Source of the DNA: an uncultured Aeromonadaceae bacterium
GTDB lineage: Bacteria; Pseudomonadota; Gammaproteobacteria; Enterobacterales; Aeromonadaceae
Length of the DNA: 38,602 bases
Assembly: GCA_945957385.1 (NCBI GenBank)
Contig: CAMFKP010000038.1
Location: 1 to 38,602 of the forward strand
Direction of reading: 5' to 3'
Shown here one piece after another: positions 1 through 8,749 of the stretch; positions within the stretch are counted from its first letter, which is position 1; each line of letters begins with the position of its first letter. Under the pieces are notes generated by a model. The model saw only the letters and a list, made by a program, of their open reading frames with translations. It was not told the origin of the DNA and searched no databases. The translations under genes and the position numbers were made by a program.

Positions 1-2
1 AG

Positions 3-521
3 GCGATCTTCGATCGTTATGCCGAACAGCTGAATCTGTTATTTGGCCTGGATGATGACAGTGGTAGCGAGAGTGTTGGGGGATTGCGCACTACGTTGCG
101 TTATCTGGAAGCGGTCGTGGGATTGATGTGGCAATTCCGCTTCATCTACGAAAACCTGCCGGATATCCTCAGCCGTGATGTCGTGCTGGCGCAAAAGTAT
201 CGTCAGATACAGGAACCGGTATATGGCCTGATGTCCCGCCATATCAAGGGGCTGAGGTTGCAGGGCATCCTCAACGCCAGCGACGCCGATCTGGATGCAC
301 TGCTGCATATTATGAAGCAGATTCTGATCTTCTGGCCGGCCTATCAGCACACCCTGTCTCCGGGGTGTTCGATCACCAAGCCCATGGTCTATGGCGTTGT
401 GTCACGTGTGTTGTTCGTGTTCCGGCCCTACATTGAGCTTGAGGCGCTGGACGAGTTGCGTCAGCTTGAGGCCTATTTTCAGGACAAGGCGCAGCCTGCA
501 GCCGACGGCAGTGATGCCTGA
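3..521 (+). CDS. TetR/AcrR-family transcriptional regulator, C-terminal part (5'-truncated by window edge)
   Basis: The reading frame is open from base 3 and ends at TGA 519-521, so the start and the N-terminal helix-turn-helix lie outside the window. The visible 172 residues look like the ligand-binding half of a TetR-type repressor: an all-helical domain containing RFIYENLPDILSRD followed by LAQKYRQI, a pattern I associate with the TetR_C_23-type C-terminal domain. Family members are dimeric repressors whose C-terminal domain binds a small ligand. The ligand and target cannot be inferred. An in-frame TTG at 84 is not a credible start because coding continues upstream of it. A strong hairpin terminator follows 40 bases after the stop. 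The family call is moderately sure, since the DNA-binding domain is not visible. Confidence 0.7.
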   Translation, partial: AIFDRYAEQLNLLFGLDDDSGSESVGGLRTTLRYLEAVVGLMWQFRFIYENLPDILSRDVVLAQKYRQIQEPVYGLMSRHIKGLRLQGILNASDADLDALLHIMKQILIFWPAYQHTLSPGCSITKPMVYGVVSRVLFVFRPYIELEALDELRQLEAYFQDKAQPAADGSDA

Positions 522-558
522 GCTGTATCTGGTGTGATGGCACATCGGTAGCCAGTGT

Positions 559-588
559 GAAAAAGGGCGGATTAACCGCCCTTTTTGT
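559..588. terminator. Bidirectional rho-independent terminator
   Basis: A perfect 10-bp stem (AAAAGGGCGG at 561-570, CCGCCCTTTT at 576-585) with loop ATTAA has T-rich sequence on the right and A-rich sequence on the left. It can therefore terminate both the TetR-type gene (+) and the convergent LacI-family gene (-). Confidence 0.9.
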
Positions 589-605
589 GGGTTGCCGGTC
601 AATGA

Positions 606-1616
606 TCAGCGTGTGCGCGGCGCGGCAACCGAGTGCCGAATGACCAGTTCCGGTTGTACATCCACCGCTTCTGCGCTCTGCTCCTTGTTGCGGATCCGGC
701 TGACCAGCAGTTCAACCGCATGGGCACCGAGCTCGGCCTTCGGATGACGGATCGTGGTCAGCGGCGGGCTGGAGAAGCGAGCCATCTCGACATCATCGTA
801 CCCGACCATCGAGATATCCTCCGGAACGCGGAGTCCGGCCTGCGTGGCTGCACAGATGGCGCCGATGGCCATCGGGTCGTCAAATGCAAACACCGCCGTT
901 GGTCGCTGCGTGCGGGCGATCAGGCGCTGCATCGCATCGAAGCCGCTTTGCATTTCATAATCGCCTTCCAGAATGTTGTCTGGTGCCAGCGCCAGGCCGG
1001 CCTCGGCCAGCGCATCTCGCACCCCATCCAGGCGCAGCTGTGTCGTCTGCTTGGCCAGCTGGCCGGTAATGCAGGCGATATCGCGGTGACCCTGTTCAAC
1101 CAGATACTTGCCTGCCAGATAGGCACCGGTTCGCACATTGTCATTGATGACGTTGGCAAAGTCGCAACGCCCGCCCCAGTCCATGACGACCTGCGGCACA
1201 TGCTGGTAGCTGCGCAGTAGGGTCTGGATTTCGTCATCCAGATCGGTACAGATGACGAGCAGGCCATCAACCCGTTTCTCCATCAACATGCGCAGATAGT
1301 GGCGCTGGCGTTCAAGCTGATTCTCGGTATTGCACAGAATCAGGCTGTAGCGCTGATTGAAACAGTAGTCCTCGACGCCTTTAACCACTTCGGCAAAGAA
1401 TGGGTTGGCACTGGCGGTCACCAGCAGGCCAATGGTGCGGGTATTGTTGACCTTCAGGCTGCGTGCCACCGAATTCGGGGCATAGTTGAGGGCGCTGACA
1501 GCTTCCAGCACGTTACGTGTCGCCTCTTCGCTGACACGGCGCGTATGGTTCAGAACATGAGAAACGGTCGAGATGGAAACCCCGGCGCGAGCCGCGACAT
1601 CTTTAATGGTAGCCAT
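606..1616 (-). CDS. LacI-family transcriptional repressor, RbsR/PurR-like
   Basis: This 336-residue protein has full LacI/GalR architecture. An N-terminal helix-turn-helix begins ATIKDVAARAGVSISTVSHVLN, a hinge helix has ARSLKVN, and a periplasmic-binding-protein-like effector domain runs from about residue 60 to the end. The start ATG (1614-1616) has GGAG about 8 bases upstream. The hinge is PurR/RbsR-type. In the effector pocket, ITGQLAKQT carries Lys where PurR uses Arg190 for purine contact, and TASANPFF and CNTE are RbsR-like, so a sugar such as ribose is more likely than a purine (inference). No ribose operon is adjacent. The next gene is the divergent livK, 438 bases away. Regulation of the liv operon by this protein is possible but unsupported: I found no convincing LacI-type palindrome in the spacer. 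Confidence 0.88.
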   Translation of the reverse strand: MATIKDVAARAGVSISTVSHVLNHTRRVSEEATRNVLEAVSALNYAPNSVARSLKVNNTRTIGLLVTASANPFFAEVVKGVEDYCFNQRYSLILCNTENQLERQRHYLRMLMEKRVDGLLVICTDLDDEIQTLLRSYQHVPQVVMDWGGRCDFANVINDNVRTGAYLAGKYLVEQGHRDIACITGQLAKQTTQLRLDGVRDALAEAGLALAPDNILEGDYEMQSGFDAMQRLIARTQRPTAVFAFDDPMAIGAICAATQAGLRVPEDISMVGYDDVEMARFSSPPLTTIRHPKAELGAHAVELLVSRIRNKEQSAEAVDVQPELVIRHSVAAPRTR

Positions 1617-2054
1617 CTGGAATCTCCAGTATGAAAAGGGTTGCAGAAATTAGCAGATATTGTACCGGAAAGCTGAGAGATATTTCTCATGCTTCTATTT
1701 GTCGTTGAATATAGGCGAAAAACCCGAAACAGGTGCCATTTGGACGGATAACTCACCCCTGGCTGCTGCTCATAAAATGACGGTTGCTAGTAGATTAATA
1801 TCCTGCTTTTTGTCCTTTTTGTTTCAGAATAATCTGGCGTTATTTTTGGTTGTTTGGTTTTTACTTCTGTCGTTGTCGATTTTGTCAGATTTATTACTAT
1901 GGTAATTGACTGAATTATAAAAGAAAATTTTCAACTCCCTCTCTTGTGTGACTTACGGCGCAATGATAGAAAACGCTGTAAGGGTCACTGAATCACAGCA
2001 GACTCTACCAAATAGCGTAAAGCACATAATCGAAAAGAATCAGAGGGAAGTGAC
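1617..2054. promoter_or_regulatory. Divergent intergenic region between the LacI-family gene and livK
   Basis: This 438-base A+T-rich spacer must hold the promoters of both flanking genes. A TACAAT -10-like hexamer for the minus-strand gene lies at 1657-1662. On the plus side, TTGACT at 1906-1911 and TATAAA at 1916-1921 are promoter-like words but are not correctly spaced from each other, so no start can be fixed. A ribosome-binding site AGAGGGA sits at 2042-2048. The size and base composition suit an Lrp-type regulated liv promoter, but no specific site can be demonstrated by eye. Confidence 0.5.
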
Positions 2055-3173
2055 ATGAGTAAATGGACAAAGAATGTGCTGGCGACCGCCGTTGCGGTCG
2101 GTTTGTCAGCTGTAGCCGCTCAGGCTGTCGCCGCTGACACCATCAAGATCGCCATTGCTGGTCCCCAAACGGGCCCAGTTGCCCAATACGGTGACATGGA
2201 GTTTGCAGGTGGCAAGCTGGCCGTTGAAGAGATCAACAAGGCTGGCGGCATCGATGGCAAGCAAATTGAAGCCGTGTTATACGACGATGCCTGCGATCCG
2301 AAGCAAGCGGTCGCGGTAGCGAACAAGATTGTGAACGATGGCGTTAAGTTCGTCGTCGGTCACCTCTGCTCAGACAGCACACTGGCGGCTTCTGACGTGT
2401 ACGAGGACGAAGGCATCCTGATGATCACGCCTGCGTCAACCAGCCCCAAGGTCAGCGATCGCGGCTATGAGATGGTCATGCGCACCATCGGTCTGGATAG
2501 CGATCAGGGCCCGACCGCAGCGCGCTATATCATCAACAGCGTTAAGCCGAAAACCGTTGCCATCATTCATGACAAGAAGCAGTACGGTGAAGGGATTGCG
2601 ACCAGCGTCCGCGACGAGCTGAAGAAAGCCGGTGTCAATGTCGTCTCTTTTGAAGGGATCACGGCTGGTGATAAGGACTTCTCTGCTCAGATCGCCAAGC
2701 TGAAGAAGGATAACGTCGATTTCGTTTACTACGGCGGATATCACCCTGAGTTGGGTCTGATTTTGCGTCAGGCGGCTGAAAAGGGCCTCAAGGCGAAGTT
2801 CATGGGCCCGGAAGGGGTGGGTAACAAGGATATCTCGGCGATTGCCGGTCCGGCCTCCGAAGGGCTGCTGGTCACTCTGCCGAAGCGCTATGATCAAGAA
2901 GCCTCCAATGCCAAGCTGGTTGAAGCCCTGAAGGCCAACAAACAGGATCCGTCCGGTCCTTTCATCTGGACGACCTATGCCGCGGTGCAATCTCTGGTCG
3001 CCGGTATCAAGCAGGCAGGGGATGATCCGGCCGCCGTTGCCAAGGCCTTGAAGGCAGGCAAGACGCCGACCGTGATGGGCGATCTGCAGTGGGATGCCAA
3101 GGGTGACCTGAAGGGCTTCGAGTTCGGCGTCTTCTCATGGCACAAGGATGGTTCCTCTACCACCCTGAAGTAA
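2055..3173 (+). CDS. livK: Branched-chain amino acid ABC transporter, periplasmic binding protein (LivK/LivJ type)
   Basis: This 372-residue periplasmic receptor captures leucine, isoleucine and valine and delivers them to the LivHMGF permease. A Sec signal peptide has a hydrophobic core at residues 8-22 and likely cleavage after AQAVAA, leaving mature DTIKIAIAG. The protein has two type I periplasmic-binding lobes. Paired cysteines in DDACDP and GHLCSD correspond to the conserved disulfide of LIV-binding protein, and STLAASDVY and ASTSP are typical ligand-loop residues. The start ATG is supported by AGAGGGA 6 bases upstream. It is the first gene of a complete operon in the order of E. coli livKHMGF. 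A strong hairpin separates it from livH, which fits the usual excess of binding protein over permease. Separating LivJ from LivK specificity is not possible here. Confidence 0.95.
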   Translation: MSKWTKNVLATAVAVGLSAVAAQAVAADTIKIAIAGPQTGPVAQYGDMEFAGGKLAVEEINKAGGIDGKQIEAVLYDDACDPKQAVAVANKIVNDGVKFVVGHLCSDSTLAASDVYEDEGILMITPASTSPKVSDRGYEMVMRTIGLDSDQGPTAARYIINSVKPKTVAIIHDKKQYGEGIATSVRDELKKAGVNVVSFEGITAGDKDFSAQIAKLKKDNVDFVYYGGYHPELGLILRQAAEKGLKAKFMGPEGVGNKDISAIAGPASEGLLVTLPKRYDQEASNAKLVEALKANKQDPSGPFIWTTYAAVQSLVAGIKQAGDDPAAVAKALKAGKTPTVMGDLQWDAKGDLKGFEFGVFSWHKDGSSTTLK

Positions 3174-3192
3174 GCGCATTTGCGTCATCGGT

Positions 3193-3224
3193 GAAGGGGC
3201 GGCAGCAAGCCGCCCCTTCATTTA
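3193..3224 (+). terminator. Intra-operon stem-loop between livK and livH
   Basis: A perfect 11-bp G+C-rich stem (GAAGGGGCGGC at 3193-3203, GCCGCCCCTTC at 3209-3219, loop AGCAA) is followed by only a short T-rich tail. It probably acts as a partial terminator or mRNA 3'-end stabiliser, giving more livK than livHMGF message (inference). Confidence 0.7.
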
Positions 3225-3278
3225 TCGTCTCGTGGCAACGGGGCGCACCTGAATCCGTCGGGTGCACAGGAATTCGTT

Positions 3279-4202
3279 ATGTCTGAACAATTTTTCTATT
3301 TTATCCAACAGCTGCTCAATGGCCTGACCATTGGTAGCACTTATGCGTTGATCGCCATCGGTTACACCATGGTGTACGGCATCATCGGCATGATTAATTT
3401 CGCGCACGGTGAAATTTACATGATTGGCTCGTATGTGGCCTTCATGGTGATGGCGGTGCTGATGATGATGGGCATCGACAGTGCTGTACTGCTGATGGGG
3501 GCGGCATTTGTGGTCTCGATCATTATCACCAGCTGTTTTGGCTGGACGATAGAGCGGGTGGCCTATCGCCCGTTGCGTGGTAGCAACCGCCTGATTCCAC
3601 TGATTTCTGCGATTGGTATGTCGATCTTTTTGCAGAATGTCGTGCGTTTTGCTCAAGGCTCACGGGATATCGCCATGCCGGCCATCGTGAGTGGTGGTAT
3701 CGAGTTTGGTCCGGAGCAATTTGCCGCCAGCTTGTCGTGGATGCAGATCATCATCTTCGCCGTGACCTTCATTACCATGTACGGGTTGACGCAGTTCATT
3801 GGTCGTTCCCGGATGGGCCGCGCGTGCCGTGCCTGTGCCGAAGACATCAAGATGGCCAACCTGCTGGGTATCAACACCAATAATGTTATCGCGCTGACCT
3901 TCGTCATCGGGGCGGCTCTGGCTTCGATTGCCGGTGTGCTGCTGGGCATGTATTACGGTGTCATCAATCCATCGATCGGCTTCATGGCTGGTCTGAAAGC
4001 CTTCACTGCGGCCGTGCTCGGTGGCATTGGTTCAATCCCTGGCGCCATGATCGGTGGGTTGATCCTCGGTGTGACCGAGGCGCTGACCTCTGGTTACTTG
4101 AGCTCGGAGTACAAGGATGTCGTTGCCTTCGCGCTGCTGCTGGGCATTCTGTTGTTCATGCCGACCGGCATTCTCGGTCGCCCGGAAGTGGAGAAGGTAT
4201 GA
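3279..4202 (+). CDS. livH: Branched-chain amino acid ABC transporter permease LivH
   Basis: This 307-residue inner-membrane protein has about eight hydrophobic segments and belongs to the BPD_transp_2 family. It forms one half of the transmembrane channel with LivM. The N-terminus has the family pattern [20 protein letters not shown] with [16 protein letters not shown] directly after. The EAA-like cytoplasmic loop that contacts the ATPases contains [20 protein letters not shown]. The C-terminal part has [19 protein letters not shown]. The start ATG has an AGGAA ribosome site 7 bases upstream. The stop codon overlaps the livM start (ATGA), indicating translational coupling. Confidence 0.96.
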   Translation: MSEQFFYFIQQLLNGLTIGSTYALIAIGYTMVYGIIGMINFAHGEIYMIGSYVAFMVMAVLMMMGIDSAVLLMGAAFVVSIIITSCFGWTIERVAYRPLRGSNRLIPLISAIGMSIFLQNVVRFAQGSRDIAMPAIVSGGIEFGPEQFAASLSWMQIIIFAVTFITMYGLTQFIGRSRMGRACRACAEDIKMANLLGINTNNVIALTFVIGAALASIAGVLLGMYYGVINPSIGFMAGLKAFTAAVLGGIGSIPGAMIGGLILGVTEALTSGYLSSEYKDVVAFALLLGILLFMPTGILGRPEVEKV

Positions 4203-5449
4203 TGCATTTCAAACCTGCCTTTATTGCCGCGGGCCTGACCCTGCTGCTGACGTTGTGGCTATTCGGCTTCCAGATGCAAGCCGAGGGGATTGGTCTGACG
4301 GTTGTCAGCCAATTGCAGCACAATGGTGTCGCTATCCTGTGCGGTACCGCCATCGTGTTTTTGTTCCAGCTGTTTCGCGATCAGATTCTGGGTCTGTTTG
4401 CCGGGGTGAGCGCCCGGACGCCCAAGCTGGTGCTGCCCAGCAAGAGCGAACAACCGAATCTGTATCGCGTTGGCTCGCTGATCATGCTGCTGTTGCTGAT
4501 TGCATTACCGTTTGTTGCCAGCCGGAGTGTGGTCGATCTGGCAACGCTGACGCTGATCTATGTGATGCTGGGTCTGGGCTTGAACGTTCAGGTTGGCCTG
4601 GCGGGATTGCTGGATCTGGGATACGTCGGTTTCTATGCCGTCGGCGCTTACGGTTATGCGCTGCTGAATCAGTATTTCGGTCTGGGATTCTGGGAGGCGC
4701 TGCCCCTGGCAGGCTTGCTGGCGGCCGGCTTCGGTTTCCTGCTCGGTTTCCCGGTGCTGCGTCTGCGTGGCGACTACCTGGCGATTGTGACGCTGGGTTT
4801 TGGTGAGGTCATCCGCATCCTGCTGAATAACCTCAATACCATTACCGGTGGCCCGAATGGCATCTCCGGTATTCCGAAACCGACGCTGTTCGGCCTCGAG
4901 TTTGCACGCAAGGCCGAGGAGGGTGGGCAAACCTTCCACCAATTCTTCGGTATCAAGTATGTAGCCGATCACAAGGTCATCTTCCTCTATCTGATGGCGG
5001 TAGTGTTGGTCCTGCTGACGCTGTTTGTGATTAACCGCCTGTTGCGCATGCCGCTGGGGCGGGCGTGGGAAGCGTTGCGTGAGGACGAAATTGCCTGCCG
5101 TTCCCTCGGTCTGAACCCCACCGTGATCAAGCTCAGCGCCTTTGCTATCGGTGCCGCGTTTGCCGGTTTTGCCGGTAGTTTCTTTGCGGCACGCCAGGGC
5201 TTTATCAGTCCGGAGTCTTTCACCTTCATCGAGTCGGCGATCATTCTGGCGATTGTCGTCCTGGGCGGGATGGGATCGCAGTTCGGTATCGTTCTGGCTG
5301 CGATCGTGATGACGGTGTTGCCGGAAGTGGCGCGCGAATTCAACGAATACCGCATGGTGATGTTCGGGCTGTTGATGGTGCTGATGATGCTGTGGCGGCC
5401 GCAGGGCCTGTTGCCGATGACCCGTCAGCACATGGAGTTGCGTAAATGA
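4199..5449 (+). CDS. livM: Branched-chain amino acid ABC transporter permease LivM
   Basis: This 416-residue permease is the second half of the LIV channel. Like E. coli LivM it is longer than LivH, having an N-terminal extension with extra membrane segments (about residues 1-100) before the conserved core. The core shows [20 protein letters not shown], the loop [22 protein letters not shown] for ABC-subunit contact, and [17 protein letters not shown] near the C-terminus. It starts within the livH stop (ATGA) and its own stop overlaps the livG start in the same way. An ATG 3 bases downstream (4202) is an alternative start. The hydrophobic profile and position leave little doubt. Confidence 0.95.
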   Translation: MMHFKPAFIAAGLTLLLTLWLFGFQMQAEGIGLTVVSQLQHNGVAILCGTAIVFLFQLFRDQILGLFAGVSARTPKLVLPSKSEQPNLYRVGSLIMLLLLIALPFVASRSVVDLATLTLIYVMLGLGLNVQVGLAGLLDLGYVGFYAVGAYGYALLNQYFGLGFWEALPLAGLLAAGFGFLLGFPVLRLRGDYLAIVTLGFGEVIRILLNNLNTITGGPNGISGIPKPTLFGLEFARKAEEGGQTFHQFFGIKYVADHKVIFLYLMAVVLVLLTLFVINRLLRMPLGRAWEALREDEIACRSLGLNPTVIKLSAFAIGAAFAGFAGSFFAARQGFISPESFTFIESAIILAIVVLGGMGSQFGIVLAAIVMTVLPEVAREFNEYRMVMFGLLMVLMMLWRPQGLLPMTRQHMELRK

Positions 5450-6210
5450 GCAAGATGTTGGAAGTCTCGGATCTCACAATGCGCTTTGGTGGCCTGGTTG
5501 CGGTCAACAAGGTGGCGCTGGAGATTGAGGAAAAGCAGATCGTCTCGATCATCGGCCCGAACGGCGCTGGCAAGACTACGGTCTTCAACTGCCTGACCGG
5601 ATTTTACCGTCCAACGGAAGGCATCATCCGTTATGCCGGCGAAGAGATTCAGGGCCTGCCGGGGCATGAGATTGCCCGCAAGGGCGTGGTGCGGACGTTT
5701 CAGCACGTCCGCTTGTTCAAAGAGATGACGGCACTGGAAAACCTGCTGGTGGCCCAACACCGGCATATGCACGGTGGTTTCCTGCAGGGCATCATCAAGA
5801 CGCCGGCGTTCCGCCGTGCCGAGGCGGAGGCACTGGATCGTGCCGCCTACTGGCTGGATCGCATCGGGTTGACCGAGCTGGCGAATCGTCCGGCCACCGG
5901 GCTGGCTTATGGCCAGCAACGCCGTCTGGAGATCGCCCGCTGCATGTGCACTCAACCCAAGCTGCTGATGCTGGATGAACCAGCGGCGGGTTTGAATCCG
6001 AAAGAAACCCACGATCTCGACGAGCTGATTCGTCAACTGCGTGATGAATTTGGGGTTTCGGTGCTGTTGATTGAGCACGACATGAAGCTAGTCATGGAGA
6101 TTTCTGACCATATCTATGTCGTCAATCAGGGATGTCCGCTGGCGGATGGCAAGCCGGATGAGGTGAAGAGCAACCCGGCCGTGATCAAGGCCTATCTGGG
6201 CGAGTTTTGA
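5446..6210 (+). CDS. livG: Branched-chain amino acid ABC transporter ATP-binding protein LivG
   Basis: One of the two cytoplasmic ATPases that power LIV uptake, 254 residues. It shows Walker [10 protein letters not shown] (about residues 37-45), the LivG-type signature [14 protein letters not shown] in place of canonical LSGGQ, Walker [14 protein letters not shown], and the switch histidine in [10 protein letters not shown]. The C-terminal VIKAYLGEF is typical of the LivG branch. The ATG lies inside the livM stop (ATGA). livF follows with a 8-base gap. Confidence 0.96.
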   Translation: MSKMLEVSDLTMRFGGLVAVNKVALEIEEKQIVSIIGPNGAGKTTVFNCLTGFYRPTEGIIRYAGEEIQGLPGHEIARKGVVRTFQHVRLFKEMTALENLLVAQHRHMHGGFLQGIIKTPAFRRAEAEALDRAAYWLDRIGLTELANRPATGLAYGQQRRLEIARCMCTQPKLLMLDEPAAGLNPKETHDLDELIRQLRDEFGVSVLLIEHDMKLVMEISDHIYVVNQGCPLADGKPDEVKSNPAVIKAYLGEF

Positions 6211-6218
6211 GGTATCCG

Positions 6219-6923
6219 ATGCTGGAATTCAAGAATGTCTCTACCTTCTACGGCAAGATTCAGGCGCTGCATGATGTCAGCCTGCATATCAACCAGGGTG
6301 AGATAGTGACACTGATCGGCGCCAACGGTGCCGGCAAGACCACGTTACTGATGACGCTGTGTGGTGATCCCAAGCCCCAGAGTGGCCAGATCCGGTTTGA
6401 GGATCAGGATATCTCGACCTGGCATACGTCGAAGATCATGCGCGGCGACATCGCCATCGTGCCGGAAGGGCGGCGGATTTTCAGTCGCCTGACGGTAGAG
6501 GAAAACCTCTACATGGGCGCCTTTTTTGTCGATGACAAGCAGGAGCAGCAGCGCTTGCTGGAAGAAGTGTACGAACTGTTCCCGCGGTTGCGCGAACGGA
6601 TGCACCAGCGTGCCGGCACCATGTCGGGCGGTGAGCAGCAGATGCTGGCCATTGGCCGGGCGTTGATGAGCAAACCGCGACTGTTGTTGCTCGATGAGCC
6701 GTCATTGGGCTTGGCGCCGATCATCATCCAGCAGATCTTCGAAATCATCGAACGCTTGCGCGCACGCGGGATGACGATTTTTCTGGTTGAACAGAATGCC
6801 AACCAGGCATTGAAGCTGGCCGATCGCGGTTATGTGCTCGAAACCGGACGTGTGGTGCTGGAAGGCACGGGTGAGGCGCTGCTAGCCGACCCGGCGGTGC
6901 GCCAGGCTTACCTCGGCGGCTGA
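6219..6923 (+). CDS. livF: Branched-chain amino acid ABC transporter ATP-binding protein LivF
   Basis: The partner ATPase of LivG, 234 residues from this start. It contains Walker A GANGAGKTT, signature MSGGEQQMLAIGRALM, Walker B LLLLDEPSLGLAP, and a switch histidine replaced by glutamine-type chemistry in FLVEQNANQALKLADRGY, as in other LivF proteins. An open frame also reaches a TTG at 6207, but ATG 6219 is preferred: TGAGGT lies 5 bases upstream, and the protein then begins MLEFKNVSTFYG, as expected for the family. It is the last gene of the operon, closed by a strong terminator. Confidence 0.95.
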   Translation: MLEFKNVSTFYGKIQALHDVSLHINQGEIVTLIGANGAGKTTLLMTLCGDPKPQSGQIRFEDQDISTWHTSKIMRGDIAIVPEGRRIFSRLTVEENLYMGAFFVDDKQEQQRLLEEVYELFPRLRERMHQRAGTMSGGEQQMLAIGRALMSKPRLLLLDEPSLGLAPIIIQQIFEIIERLRARGMTIFLVEQNANQALKLADRGYVLETGRVVLEGTGEALLADPAVRQAYLGG

Positions 6924-6958
6924 TGCCGTGATGCAGAACCCTGTAGTAACGAACGAAG

Positions 6959-6988
6959 GATCACCCGGTAACGGGTGATCTTTTTTTT
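6959..6988 (+). terminator. Rho-independent terminator of the liv operon
   Basis: A 9-bp stem (GATCACCCG / CGGGTGATC, loop GTAA) is followed directly by eight T residues. It closes the livKHMGF transcript. Confidence 0.93.
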
Positions 6989-7050
6989 AACAATCGGGTA
7001 CACTGGTGCGATTCCGGAGCCGCTGTCTGGCTCCCCGACCGGAGTGACCT

Positions 7051-7380
7051 ATGTCCGAGTTCCAACGCATCTCTCTTGCTACCGCAGCCGACCTGCTGCA
7101 ACAGGACAAGGTGCGCCTTGTCGATATCCGCGATGCCGCCAGTTTTCGTGCCGGCCATGCGCCCGGAGCCTTTCACCTGACCAATGACACCCTGCTGCAC
7201 TTCATGCGCGAGACCGAGTTTGATGTGCCGGTGCTGGTGATGTGCTATCACGGCAACAGCAGCCAGGGGGCGGCCCAGTATCTGGTGCAGCAGGGGTATG
7301 AGACTGTCTACAGCATCGATGGCGGTTTCGAGGGCTGGAAACTGGCGTTTCCAGTGATGCAGGGGGATGTCGGGGCATGA
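7051..7380 (+). CDS. glpE: Thiosulfate sulfurtransferase GlpE (single-domain rhodanese)
   Basis: This 109-residue cytoplasmic rhodanese transfers sulfane sulfur from thiosulfate to acceptors such as cyanide or thioredoxin. The active-site loop [14 protein letters not shown] carries the catalytic cysteine (residue 65 in the E. coli count). Other family marks are [20 protein letters not shown] and [11 protein letters not shown]. Length equals E. coli GlpE (108). It overlaps glpG by ATGA, so the two are translationally coupled as in the E. coli glpEGR operon, but no glpR follows here. A weak TACACT -10-like hexamer at 6999-7004 is the only promoter hint. Confidence 0.95.
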   Translation: MSEFQRISLATAADLLQQDKVRLVDIRDAASFRAGHAPGAFHLTNDTLLHFMRETEFDVPVLVMCYHGNSSQGAAQYLVQQGYETVYSIDGGFEGWKLAFPVMQGDVGA

Positions 7381-8213
7381 AACAGTTGCTGGTCATCAAT
7401 GATGCCCGTCTGGCACAGAGCTTTGCCGACTATCTGGCAAGCCGCGGCCTGCATTGTGAACTGACGCAGTCGGAAACCGGCTTGACCGTCTGGTTAGCCG
7501 ACGAGAGCCGGATCGCCGAGGCGGAAGTAGAGGTCAAGCGCTTCCTCAAAGAGCCGTTTCATCCGCGTTACGCCGAGGCCTCCTGGCAGAGCGGCACACC
7601 GAATCAACGCATCGATTACCAAGCCGGGCATCACAGCCTGAGTGCCCAGTTCCTGATCCATGCCGGTCCGCTGACGTTGCTGGTGATCGTGCTGTGTCTG
7701 GGATTGTTCGGGCTGCAGTTTATTGGCCTGGACATTTATGGCGCCCTCTCGTTCCATCCCACGCTGCAGCAGTTAACGGGATGGCAGATCTGGCGTTTCA
7801 TCACTCCGGCCTTTTTGCACTTCACGCCGCTGCATCTGATCTTCAACCTGATGTGGTGGTGGTACCTGGGCGGCATGATCGAGCGCAAACTCGGCACCAG
7901 CAAGCTGTTGCTGCTGTTGCTGGTCGGGGCGGCGATTCCCAACCTGTGTGAATTCCTGGCGTCAGGCCCCGACTTTGGTGGTTTGTCGGCGGTGGTCAAT
8001 GTGCTGGTGGGTTATGTCTGGATGCTCGGCAAACGTCACCCCGAGGGTGAGTTGCAGCTGCCGGACGGCCTCTTCATGTTCATGCTGGTATGGGTGGCGA
8101 TTGGCTTTAGCGGCGTGCTGGGCACCAATTTGGCCAATGCCGCACACCTGGCCGGGTTGGCGATTGGTCTGCTGCATGGTTGGTTGGATGGCCGCCGGAT
8201 GCCGGCGGCCTGA
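7377..8213 (+). CDS. glpG: Rhomboid intramembrane serine protease GlpG
   Basis: A 278-residue inner-membrane serine protease with a soluble N-terminal domain (1-90) and a six-helix rhomboid core. The oxyanion and structural residues are present in [19 protein letters not shown] (His153, Asn157). The catalytic serine is Ser204 in FGGLSAVVN, and the catalytic histidine is His257 in [11 protein letters not shown]. Compared with E. coli GlpG, the Gly after the serine is Ala205, and the tyrosine that stacks on the catalytic histidine (Tyr205 in E. coli) is Asn208. The Ser/His dyad itself is intact, so activity is expected with possibly altered specificity. It starts in the glpE stop (ATGA) and ends 3 bases from the convergent FliL-like gene with no terminator between. 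Confidence 0.94.
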   Translation: MKQLLVINDARLAQSFADYLASRGLHCELTQSETGLTVWLADESRIAEAEVEVKRFLKEPFHPRYAEASWQSGTPNQRIDYQAGHHSLSAQFLIHAGPLTLLVIVLCLGLFGLQFIGLDIYGALSFHPTLQQLTGWQIWRFITPAFLHFTPLHLIFNLMWWWYLGGMIERKLGTSKLLLLLLVGAAIPNLCEFLASGPDFGGLSAVVNVLVGYVWMLGKRHPEGELQLPDGLFMFMLVWVAIGFSGVLGTNLANAAHLAGLAIGLLHGWLDGRRMPAA

Positions 8214-8216
8214 GGC

Positions 8217-8648
8217 TTATTGGTACAGGTAGTTGGTGAACAGCAGGTCGCGGATGACGGCGCGGCCTTCCTCCTTGGTCAGCAACGCCTCGACGGCTTT
8301 CTTGCAACGCGCTCTGAGGTCGTCTCGCCCCTGCTGGCTGCGCACCTGCTCCAGCGTCTGATCAGCGAGCAGGCCGGTAATGGCGTCCCGCAGCAGGGGC
8401 TCATGGCGCTTGAGCAGCTCGATATCGGCGGCGTTGTCGACCATCAGATCAACTTTGACGCGCACATAGCCGAGTGTCGGGCCTTCGGTGTAGTAGTTGG
8501 TGATGAACTCCGGATCCAGCGTGTAGTAACCGATGCCACTTGGGGCAGCGGCCTCGCCGCCTTCGCCGCCGCCTTCCCCCCCTTCAGAAGCAAAGGCGGC
8601 GCAGGGCAGTAACAGGCAGAGCAGCAGCAGGGATCGAAACAGCGACAT
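8217..8648 (-). CDS. FliL-like protein, exported
   Basis: A 143-residue protein. The open frame extends much further upstream, but ATG 8646-8648 is chosen: AGGA lies 7 bases before it and it is followed by a clear signal peptide (hydrophobic core at residues 5-18, likely cleavage after CAAFA). A Gly/Glu-rich linker (residues 21-36) leads into a domain resembling the C-terminal part of FliL, with YVRVKVDLMV, RHEPLLRDAITGLLADQT and a C-terminal RAVIRDLLFTNYLYQ. Classical FliL is membrane-anchored and supports the flagellar stator. This copy lies among metabolic genes between glpG and ubiC, outside any flagellar cluster, so it may be a paralogue with another role. Its function is not known to me. 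Confidence 0.8.
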   Translation of the reverse strand: MSLFRSLLLLCLLLPCAAFASEGGEGGGEGGEAAAPSGIGYYTLDPEFITNYYTEGPTLGYVRVKVDLMVDNAADIELLKRHEPLLRDAITGLLADQTLEQVRSQQGRDDLRARCKKAVEALLTKEEGRAVIRDLLFTNYLYQ

Positions 8649-8749
8649 AAGGCATCCTGTGGGTCTGAAAAAAACGGGGTAGTGCCCATTCTTGAAGGCG
8701 GCTGGTTGGCCGTCAAGGACAAGCTTCCTAGTATTGTGGATGGATTGAG

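Noticed and set aside
1660..1905. An 81-codon open frame with a hydrophobic C-terminus in the LacI-livK spacer
   Set aside because: It begins at TTG without a ribosome site, its composition follows the A+T-rich spacer, and it looks like no known small protein.
1950..1975. Possible Crp-like site (TGTGTGACTTACGG) upstream of livK
   Set aside because: Only one half matches; the other arm of the palindrome is missing.
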